Positions 31,728-39,800 of a stretch of 64,000 nt of DNA are shown here, in pieces. The notes under the pieces are model-generated. The model saw only the letters and a program-made list of their open reading frames with translations, searched no databases and was not told where the DNA came from. This DNA comes from Algoriphagus oliviformis (GTDB lineage: Bacteria > Bacteroidota > Bacteroidia > Cytophagales > Cyclobacteriaceae), in assembly GCF_017254915.1 (NCBI RefSeq), contig NZ_JAFKCT010000004.1, positions 62,001 through 126,000 of the forward strand. The letters run 5' to 3'. Each line of letters begins with the position of its first letter. Within the stretch, counting starts at the first letter, position 1. Made by a program: the position numbers and the translations under genes.

Positions 31728-33026
31728 ATGGACAAAACGACTCTCTTTTGGTTTCGCAGGGACCTTCGCCTCGAAGACAACACCGGACTGTACTACGCCC
31801 TCCAGCAGGAAAAGAACGTACTTCCCCTTTTTATTTTTGACCGAAACATCCTCGACAAGCTCGAGGAAAAAGCCGACGCCCGCGTGGATTTCATCCATGC
31901 CCAGCTGGCTGACATCAAGTCCAGTCTGGAGAAAAAAGGAAGTTCCCTGCTGGTCAGACACGGTACGCCACAGGAGGTTTTTGAAGAGCTGGCCGGGGAG
32001 TACGAGCTGCATGCGGTCTATACCAACCGCGACTACGAGCCCTACGCCAAAGAGCGGGACGAGCGGGTGGAAAAGCTTCTGAAGAAAAAAGAGGTGCTTT
32101 TTCTGAGTTTCAAAGACCAGGTCATCTTCGAGCCGGGAGAGATCCTCAACGGCTCCGGCGAATGCTACAAGGTCTTCACGCCCTTTTCCAAAACCTGGCT
32201 GGAGAACTTCGAAAAGAGAAAAATCCAAGAACTCGGATGCCCCAACTGGAAAAACCTGAAGTCCTCCAAGGCATTGACTATGCCTAGCCTGGAAGAGCTG
32301 GGCTTCCGAAAATCAGACATTCCCATCCCATCCAAAGCCACGGACGAAGCGCTGATCCGGCACTACGACGAGACACGGGACTTTCCTGCCCAGCAGGGCA
32401 CTTCCCGCCTGGGAATCCACCTCCGCTTTGGCACGGTCTCGGTGAGAAAGCTGGCGCTGCTGGCCGCCCCACTCAACGGCACCTTCCTCAACCAGCTCAT
32501 CTGGAGGGAGTTTTACATGGCCATCCTCGCCTACTACCCGCAGGTGGTGGACCAGGCCTTCAAGCCTGAGTACGACCGCATCCCTTGGAGAAACGACGAA
32601 AAGGAGTTTCGGGCCTGGTGCGAGGGAAAGACCGGCTTTCCCATCGTGGATGCCGGCATGCGGGAGCTCAACGAGACCGGCTATATGCACAACCGGGTCC
32701 GGATGATCACTGCTTCCTTCCTGACCAAATTCCTCCTGATCGACTGGCGATGGGGCGAGGCCTACTTTGCGCAGAAGCTCCTGGACTACGACCTCGCCGC
32801 CAACAACGGCAGCTGGCAATGGGCAGCAGGCACCGGCACCGACGCCCAGCCCTACTTCCGAATCTTCAATCCCGAGTCCCAAACGAAGAAATTTGACCCG
32901 GATCTGGCCTACATCAAGCGATGGATTCCGGAATTAGGGACAAATAAGTATCCAAAACCCATGGTTGATTATAAATTTGCCAGACAAAGAGCACTGGACA
33001 CTTATAAAAACGCCTTGGGAAAATGA
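31728..33026 (+). CDS. phrB: Deoxyribodipyrimidine photolyase / cryptochrome
   Basis: The 432-residue protein has the N-terminal antenna domain (LFWFRRDLRLEDNTGLYYAL) and the FAD-binding C-terminal domain (TSRLGIHLRFGTVSVRKL, LIWREFYMAIL, GKTGFPIVDAGMRELNETGY, NRVRMITASFLTKFLLIDWR, NNGSWQWAAGTGTDAQPYFR). The last set is typical of class I CPD photolyases, so light-driven repair of cyclobutane dimers is expected; a cryptochrome role is possible. It overlaps the next gene by 4 bp (ATGA). Confidence 0.93.
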   Translation: MDKTTLFWFRRDLRLEDNTGLYYALQQEKNVLPLFIFDRNILDKLEEKADARVDFIHAQLADIKSSLEKKGSSLLVRHGTPQEVFEELAGEYELHAVYTNRDYEPYAKERDERVEKLLKKKEVLFLSFKDQVIFEPGEILNGSGECYKVFTPFSKTWLENFEKRKIQELGCPNWKNLKSSKALTMPSLEELGFRKSDIPIPSKATDEALIRHYDETRDFPAQQGTSRLGIHLRFGTVSVRKLALLAAPLNGTFLNQLIWREFYMAILAYYPQVVDQAFKPEYDRIPWRNDEKEFRAWCEGKTGFPIVDAGMRELNETGYMHNRVRMITASFLTKFLLIDWRWGEAYFAQKLLDYDLAANNGSWQWAAGTGTDAQPYFRIFNPESQTKKFDPDLAYIKRWIPELGTNKYPKPMVDYKFARQRALDTYKNALGK

Positions 33027-33973
33027 ACATCGGAGACAGAGTCAGACTGCTGCACGGACGGGAAGAAGGAACAATAAGAAAAGTATCCTCCAGCGGGAGG
33101 ATAGAGATAGAAATCGAGGACGGCTTCATCGTCCCCGCCATGAAGTCTGAGGTGGTCCTCATCGCCGAGGCGGAGAAGGGCTACTTCGGGGAAAACGCGG
33201 GAGCGACAAAGGAACCCGAGGCCCCTCTCCCGATCTCAGCGCCCAAAGACCAGGGACTGTATTTGGCTTTTCTCCCGATCAACGACCAAAACCTCAGCCT
33301 CTACCTGATCAACGACAGCCACCAGCCCTACCTCGCCCATGCGTCTGAGGTGCACGGCGGCAACCAGCGCACCCTCTATGCCGGGGCGCTGAATCCGGGT
33401 GAAAGCAAAAAGATCGACGACCGACTGATGAAGGAGCTGGACGCTTGGCCGGCATTTTTGCTCCGCTTCATCCCCATCCAAAACAAGTTGGAAAAGGCCA
33501 TCCCACCTTTTGAGCGCCAGCTGAAGATGAAGGCGACGCAGTTTTTCAAGCACCTGAGCAAGGCCCCGATTCTTGGCAAAAACGTGTACCTCTTTGCCAT
33601 GGAGCAGACTACCAAAGAGCTGGACATCCGCAGCCTCAATGCCGAGCTGAAGGAAATCAGCCCCAAGCCCGAGCCCGTCAAAGCCGTGAAGCCACCCCGA
33701 TCCATCGACCTCCACATCGAGCAGCTCCACGCCAATCCAGACTCCCTGAGCAACTCGGAGAAGATGCGCATCCAGCTCGAAGCCTTCGAAACCAACCTCA
33801 ACCAAGCCATCGCCTCGGGCATGGACGAGATCACCTTCATCCATGGTCTGGGCAACGGAGTGCTCAAAAAAGAAATCCACAAGCGCCTGAGTCAATTAGG
33901 AAATATTAAGTACTTTCAGGACACCCAGAAAGACCAATGGGGCTACGGAGCTACCTTGGTGCGAATATCCTGA
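33023..33973 (+). CDS. DUF2027 and Smr domain protein
   Basis: The 316-residue protein has an N-terminal MNIGDRVRLLHGREEGTIRK and DUF2027 region, and a C-terminal Smr domain (about 230-316: SIDLHIEQLH, GMDEITFIHGLGNGVLKKEI, GATLVRIS). Smr domains of this kind act as nicking nucleases or RNA endonucleases and in the MutS2 family. It is translationally coupled to the photolyase gene, an arrangement consistent with a nucleic-acid role. No catalytic assignment beyond the domain can be made. Confidence 0.85.
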   Translation: MNIGDRVRLLHGREEGTIRKVSSSGRIEIEIEDGFIVPAMKSEVVLIAEAEKGYFGENAGATKEPEAPLPISAPKDQGLYLAFLPINDQNLSLYLINDSHQPYLAHASEVHGGNQRTLYAGALNPGESKKIDDRLMKELDAWPAFLLRFIPIQNKLEKAIPPFERQLKMKATQFFKHLSKAPILGKNVYLFAMEQTTKELDIRSLNAELKEISPKPEPVKAVKPPRSIDLHIEQLHANPDSLSNSEKMRIQLEAFETNLNQAIASGMDEITFIHGLGNGVLKKEIHKRLSQLGNIKYFQDTQKDQWGYGATLVRIS

Positions 33974-33977
33974 TCCC

Positions 33978-34811
33978 ATGCAAGCGAAGACTTCTCCGGT
34001 TTACCAGATTTTTGAGCAGCAACACCAAGAAGCCAAAGCCCTGTTTCTGGTCCTAGGCAAACAGGTCAAATCAAAGAAAGCCATCGAGCTCCAGACTAAG
34101 CTGGAGTTTCTGGAGCTCTTCACAGACCTGATGGGCAAGATCCACTTTGAAGATCCCAGCAGGGGGCCAGAGCTGTTTTTGCCTTTCAAACCCCTGAAAA
34201 AATCCCTCCGCAAAACCCACCACTTCAAGCTGGTAGAGCGCAGCCTCAAGGCGAGGGAATCAGCCTCCGGACTGGGCTATCTGAGCTTCAAGGACTACCT
34301 GGCCAGCCAGAAAAAGGAGATCCAAAAGGAGGCCTTTGACCTGGTGGTCGGCAGCTCCCTGAAGACCTGGGATGATTTCCAGCACAAAGCCCAAGTCTCC
34401 AGCCGCGGCATCAAGCCCCTGGTCATCAGTACCGCCATCAACCAGCTCGTGCAGGAAGAGCTGGACTTCCTCCACCACGACCTCAAGGTCTCGCTCCAGA
34501 GCCAAGGTTTCAGGGATTTGTTCGAAAGCCTGCGCAAGATCATCATGCTCGAAAACCTCCTCATGGGCCTGGGCTTCAATCCCATTTTTGTCTCGTCCAT
34601 CCACGAGGAGATCAACCAGCTCAAGGAAAACCTCAAGCCCTGGTACTCCAACCACCTCGCTTTTCAGGCGCTTTCGGGATTCCTGGCAGAAAAAGACGAC
34701 ATCTCCAAAAAGTACATGGTCTGGATCAAGGAGCTCAAGGAAGAGAAAAAAAGCCTGTCCTCCGAGATCGAAAGACAGGCCTTTGAGCTGCTCAGGAAAG
34801 TGATGGGCTAA
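33978..34811 (+). CDS. Helical CHAD-like protein of unknown function
   Basis: The 277-residue all-helical protein lacks a signal peptide. Segments such as LFLPFKPLKKSLRKTHHFKL and RDLFESLRKIIMLENLLMGL recall CHAD domains, which bind polyphosphate through basic helices, but the match is weak. It follows the DUF2027-Smr gene by 4 bp and is probably in the same operon. It ends one base before the stop of the cystathionine synthase gene on the other strand, with no terminator between them. Confidence 0.5.
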   Translation: MQAKTSPVYQIFEQQHQEAKALFLVLGKQVKSKKAIELQTKLEFLELFTDLMGKIHFEDPSRGPELFLPFKPLKKSLRKTHHFKLVERSLKARESASGLGYLSFKDYLASQKKEIQKEAFDLVVGSSLKTWDDFQHKAQVSSRGIKPLVISTAINQLVQEELDFLHHDLKVSLQSQGFRDLFESLRKIIMLENLLMGLGFNPIFVSSIHEEINQLKENLKPWYSNHLAFQALSGFLAEKDDISKKYMVWIKELKEEKKSLSSEIERQAFELLRKVMG

Positions 34812-34812
34812 T

Positions 34813-35958
34813 TCAGATCTTGGCCAAAGCCTTGGCCAGGTCGTTTTTCAGGTCTTCGGCATCCTCCACACCCACACTCAGTCGGATCAGCGAATCCACC
34901 AAGCCTACCTTTTCCCGCTCTTCTCTAGGAATGGACGCATGGGTCATCGAGGCAGGGTGTCCACAGAGTGACTCCACCCCTCCCAGTGACTCCGCAAGGG
35001 AAAAGAGGTGGAAGCTCTCCATTACCTTTTTGGCGTCTTCCAGCTGGTTGCCCACGAGGGTGAAGGAGATCATCCCGCCAAAATCGCGCATTTGCGCCCT
35101 GGCCACGTCATGGTTGGGATGGTCTTCAAAGCCCGGCCAGTAGACCTTGTCCACCTTGGGGTGGTTTTTCAGGTAGGCGGCGATCGTCTTTCCGTTTTGG
35201 CAGTGGCGCTCCATGCGCAGATGCAGGGTCTTGATTCCGCGGAGTACCAGGAAGCAGTCCTGCGGCCCCGGAGTCGCCCCGCAGGCATTCTGAAGAAATG
35301 CAAGTTTGGAAGCCAATTCGTCGTCTTTGACCACCAATGCCCCCATCACCACATCGGAGTGACCTCCGAGATACTTGGTCACGGAGTGCATCACGATATC
35401 CGCACCGAGATCCAGGGGATTTTGGAGGTAGGGGGAAGCAAAGGTATTGTCGACTGCGAGGAGCAGTCCGTGTTTTTTGGAAAAGGCAGCCATTGCCTTC
35501 AGGTCGATGATGTTCATCATCGGATTGGTCGGCGTCTCCACCCAGACCATCTTGGTTTTCTCGTTCACATACGCTGTGAGAGACTCCGGATCGGCCATGG
35601 ACACGAAGTGGAACTTGATGCCGTAGCGCTCGAAGACTTTGGTAAAAAGACGGTAGGTCCCCCCGTAGAGGTCACTCGTGGAGATGATCTCGTCACCGGG
35701 ATTGAAGAGCTTGACGACCGCGTCGATAGCTCCCAGACCGGAGGAAAAGCAAAGCCCGTGCTTGCCGTTTTCCAATGCCGCCAGCGAGTTTTGCAGTGCG
35801 GTACGGGTGGGGTTGTGGGTTCGGCTGTATTCATAGCCGAGGTGGTCGCCGGGGGATTTCTGGACATAGGTAGAAGTCTGGAAGATCGGGGTCATGATCG
35901 CACCCGTGGACGGATCGGGACTCACACCAGCGTGGATGGCTTTGGTACCAAATTTCAT
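34813..35958 (-). CDS. Cystathionine gamma-synthase/lyase family PLP enzyme
   Basis: The 381-residue Cys/Met-metabolism PLP enzyme has YEYSRTHNPTRTALQNSLAA, CFSSGLGAIDAV, TSDLYGGTYRLF, WVETPTNPMMNIIDL, the PLP lysine motif HSVTKYLGGHSDVVMG, NACGATPGPQDCFLVLRGIK and SLAESLGGVESLCGHPASMT. These fit cystathionine gamma-synthase (MetB) or gamma-lyase (MccB); sequence alone does not separate them. The gene is unlinked to other methionine genes here. The upstream region contains two palindromes (36002-36015 and 36024-36037). Confidence 0.93.
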   Translation of the reverse strand: MKFGTKAIHAGVSPDPSTGAIMTPIFQTSTYVQKSPGDHLGYEYSRTHNPTRTALQNSLAALENGKHGLCFSSGLGAIDAVVKLFNPGDEIISTSDLYGGTYRLFTKVFERYGIKFHFVSMADPESLTAYVNEKTKMVWVETPTNPMMNIIDLKAMAAFSKKHGLLLAVDNTFASPYLQNPLDLGADIVMHSVTKYLGGHSDVVMGALVVKDDELASKLAFLQNACGATPGPQDCFLVLRGIKTLHLRMERHCQNGKTIAAYLKNHPKVDKVYWPGFEDHPNHDVARAQMRDFGGMISFTLVGNQLEDAKKVMESFHLFSLAESLGGVESLCGHPASMTHASIPREEREKVGLVDSLIRLSVGVEDAEDLKNDLAKALAKI

Positions 35959-36001
35959 GTGATTACAATTTTTTGTTTAGTGGCTACATGGAATCTCGCA
36001 T

Positions 36002-36037
36002 GATGAATATTCATCCCAATGTGTGTCGCTCGCGACA
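36002..36037. promoter_or_regulatory. Two adjacent palindromes in a divergent promoter region
   Basis: GATGAATATTCATC (36002-36015) is a perfect 14-bp palindrome and TGTCGC-TC-GCGACA (36024-36037) is a hairpin-forming palindrome. They lie between the cystathionine synthase gene and the TVP38 gene in a 221-bp gap. They could be operators for either gene. I recognise no known motif. Confidence 0.4.
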
Positions 36038-36179
36038 TGCTCGATTTCATAAAATACTTTGAGTTTAAATGCTTGGGGAAGTGACTGTCAGATGAATCGG
36101 ATCGATTAAGGAAAAATCCGGCCAGGAATGCTAAACTTGCCGGAGCAAATGCAAAATACCAGGCGAAAGCCAGCCAAAT

Positions 36180-36875
36180 ATGACAAAAAAGGCCAGTATA
36201 TTCAAGACATTGGGGGAGTACTTCCGAGCCCACTTTGGGGCGACATTGGCTTGGATTTGGGTGGCGCTCATGCCTGGATTGGGGAGTCTGGTACTGCTCT
36301 CCAGGGCCGACAGCCTAGAAGGCCTGGGTCTTGGAGGACTTCCCGCCCAGGCGATTTTCACGATGGCGGTCTCCGCCCTGCTCGGGCTGGCACTGCTTCC
36401 CACCACGCTCACTGCCTTGGTCACCGGCTATTATTTTGGATGGCTGGGCTTTCCCGGTTTGTTTTTTGGCTACCTTCTAGCCAACGTGATCGGCTACCTC
36501 CTGGGAAAAGCGATCAACGCAGACTTTCTTGGGCTGTTGTATCTGAGAAAGCCCGAGCTGCGACAAGAAATCGAGCGGAGAATCCAGCGGCCCCAAAGCC
36601 TGATTTTCTTCATCCGCATCAGTCCCGTCATCCCTTTTGCCATCTCCAATTTCCTTTTTGCCTCGCTGAAGATAGACCTGAAAAAAGTCCTGCTCTACGG
36701 CGTCCCAGGCATGCTGCCCCGAACCTTGATCGCTTTTGTCACGGGCCTGTTGGCCAGCTCGATCGTGGATGCGCGACAGGCCCTGAGAGATCCCTGGCAA
36801 GTCGCCGTGCTTGCGTTTTTGCTTTTGGTCAGCTTCTGGGGACTGTACCGCAATTGGAAAAAAGGCCGATCCTAG
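36180..36875 (+). CDS. TVP38/TMEM64-family (VTT domain) inner membrane protein
   Basis: The 231-residue protein has five or six hydrophobic helices. The VTT/DedA-like signature includes LPTTLTALVTGYYFGWLGF, a GYLLANVIGYLLGK helix and ISPVIPFAISNFLFASLKI, corresponding to the re-entrant loop region of the family, whose members may act as lipid scramblases. The stop codon overlaps the porU stop codon by 4 bp in convergent orientation. Confidence 0.88.
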   Translation: MTKKASIFKTLGEYFRAHFGATLAWIWVALMPGLGSLVLLSRADSLEGLGLGGLPAQAIFTMAVSALLGLALLPTTLTALVTGYYFGWLGFPGLFFGYLLANVIGYLLGKAINADFLGLLYLRKPELRQEIERRIQRPQSLIFFIRISPVIPFAISNFLFASLKIDLKKVLLYGVPGMLPRTLIAFVTGLLASSIVDARQALRDPWQVAVLAFLLLVSFWGLYRNWKKGRS

Positions 36876-39800
36876 CGAAGCAGATACATTTTGCCATATC
36901 CCTTCGTAAATCCCCGATCTCCGGCAGTGGGCCGATGCTCCATGAACTGGCCGTTTTTGCGGACCAACACCCGGTAGATGTACACGCCGTTGGCCAGCTG
37001 GTCGCCAAACTCATCCCGGCCATCCCAAGCGTACTCGGTGATATTATTGCCGATACGGATGGCACCTAGCTCGTTTTGGAGGATTTCCCTCACCACCTTG
37101 CCCGTCACGGTCATGATCTGGATCTTGATCTCGTCGGGGATCTCCGAGCCGGTGAGCGTAAACACAAAGCGTACGGAGGTGCTAAATGGATTGGGGTAGG
37201 GATAAAAATTGCTGATTTGGGACTCATTCACCACCTCGAATGTGATCTCGTAAGGCTGGGGTGAGTCTTCGTTGGCGATCCGCAGCGTGTAGAGCCCATC
37301 CTCCAAAGGACCGGGCACAAAAGACACGCGGAAATCTTCGTCTTCCGAAGCCGGAGTCCAGCTCAGATTCGGATTGGAGAAGTTGATTTTTTCAAACTGA
37401 CAGCCTTCGCAGTTTTTCTTCACGAAGATCTCCATGCCCAGCGTATCGGTCTTGTAGAGCAAGGTCTGGTCATTTTTGAGCAAGGCCGTCACCATCACGT
37501 TTGGCGACACCAGATCCCCATCCATGATGTAGATCCCGTCAAAGTTCACATCCAACAGGGAGGTCGAGTTGTCTCCCTCTACCTCAAAAGCCACCCCGAG
37601 GTCAATGAGGTTGTTGCGGTAGGTCTGCTCACGCAGAATCCGCGGATTGGCAAAAACCTCCAGCTCCGTTTCCCCTGCCCTTCCGACGCTGTTGAATTCG
37701 ACGGAAAACTCAAACTGCTCCCCGGCTTTCACAGCGGCAAACTTCCTGCTGAAGTTTTCCACCTTGTTTGTGGTTTTGTTGGTCATCTTCCAGTCCACTT
37801 GGATGGAGTCCAAGAAACTGTACACCGAGGCATTTTTGAACACAAAATCGATCTTGGCACTCTGGCCTTCCCTCAGACGGATGCGATCTCCCGGGTTTTT
37901 CTCCAAAAGCACCCCCTCCGGCACTCCTTCGAAGTTTACCTGCCATTTGTCCAACTGGGCAGGCTGGGTAGAATTGGGATCGTCCATGGAGTACCTGAGC
38001 CGCAGATAGGGATAGCTGGCCGGACTGATGCTGGAGAGGTCGATCTCGGTGTCCAAGACTCTGCCGAGCAAGAGCTCCTCCTCCCCGCTTTCCCTCACTC
38101 CGAGGATGTCAAAGCCGGTAAACTGCTCCTCGTTGATCCAGCTGCGGGCGTTGACGTTTTGGAAAAAACGCTCCCAAGCAGATGCGGGACCGATCTTTGG
38201 CGTCAGGATCACGCCCTTGGTCAGGTAGCCCTCCACTTCGGATTCGAAGCTGAGCGTCTGCTGGGAGGGCGGCACGGCAAAATTGGGATTGCCCACGATC
38301 TCGATGGCTTCACCTGCCCGCATGCCCTTGCGTCCGTAGAGGATGTAAGGGTCGCCGGTTTTCAGCGTTCGGAGTGTCGCCTCATTCGCGCCAAACTCCT
38401 TCAAACTCTGGTAGGCCCGCTCCGGCCAGGCATCAAAGGTCACATTGCCCACGGAAAAGATGACCACATAGTCGCCTGGCCTGACGCCCGCGGTGTATTC
38501 TTGGAGCATGTTGTTGCCAGGCGTGGTGATCCAGGCGTTTTGGATGCTCTGGATCATCTGTGGCACACGGCCGCAGGCTCTGGAATCCAAAATATCAAAA
38601 CCAGGCACCGGGATCGCCAGGTAGGGCAAAAGGGTCTTTTGGTCTATCGCTACCAGTCCCAAAGAGCCGTTGGGACAAAGCCTGCTGTTGGCATTGTTCA
38701 CATTGTCGATAATCTGCGGCACCTGATCGTAGTAAAACTGGGTATTCCTGAAATTCAGCGAATCCACCGCAGCCCCCACGGTAAAAACCTCTATGCCGGT
38801 TTTTTGGCTGATGTACTGCCAAGAGCTGCGACTGGCGTCCAGAGCAATGTTTTCCAGACCGCTTTGGTCCAGCTGCTCATTTTCCCGCTGGGTCCAACCA
38901 TTGCCGGTATTGGGGATGAAGGAAAAGCTGGAATTGGTCCAGGCGTCCGTCTCCCCGGCTTTTGGCTCCTCGTACCGTGACCTCCAGTAGTAGGTGGTCG
39001 AGTCGCTTCCCGCCAGCAGGCTTACCGGCCACTCCACGAGTCCGGCGGTGGTGGACCGGATCTCTTTTCGGTAGGCCGAGTTGAAGTTGAAGGTCGTATC
39101 CAGCTGCACGACGATGGTGCGGCTTTCGGTGAGCTTCCCGGGCGCTTGGGTCAGGAGCTTGATTTCCTTTTGGCTCACGATGCCAAAATCCGCCGGAAAC
39201 AGGTTGATGGTACCGCTCAGCGGAATGAAGGCAGAATAGACGACCGAGTTGTTGGCATAGGTCATCTCCTCCACGGTTCGTGCGGTATTGAGGGAGATGG
39301 TAAACTGATTTTCCCCCGCCGCGTCCACCAGGAAGTTTGGCACGGAAAAGACCAAGGTATCGGCACGGTCCAGCGCGGGGATCTTCACTGGGTCAAAGCT
39401 CACCATCGTCCCGTCCGGCAGCGTGCGCGAGACTTTGAAATCCAGGGAATCGGGATGGGTGATGCCTAGGTTTCTCACCACAAAACTCAGCTTGAGACTA
39501 TCCGAGATGGCCGAGAGCGGGGAATCGTCAAACGTCCCCAAGGCCACTTCCTCCACTTTGACGGCATAGTCGGGCTTATTGGCGGGAAACATGCGTACAC
39601 CCGGATCTCCAAACATGATCATCTGCTCCATGTGGGAGTAGTTGAGCGGGCTGGTGCCGTAGAGCTCGACAAAGTTTCGCTCCGCATTCATCTTGACCTC
39701 CCCCACGGTACGATAGATCATCGAGCTGTCGGAGAAGGCATAGCGATAAAAAGCATCCGAGTACCGGCGGAGATACACGTCCACACCGATGGAGGAGTTG

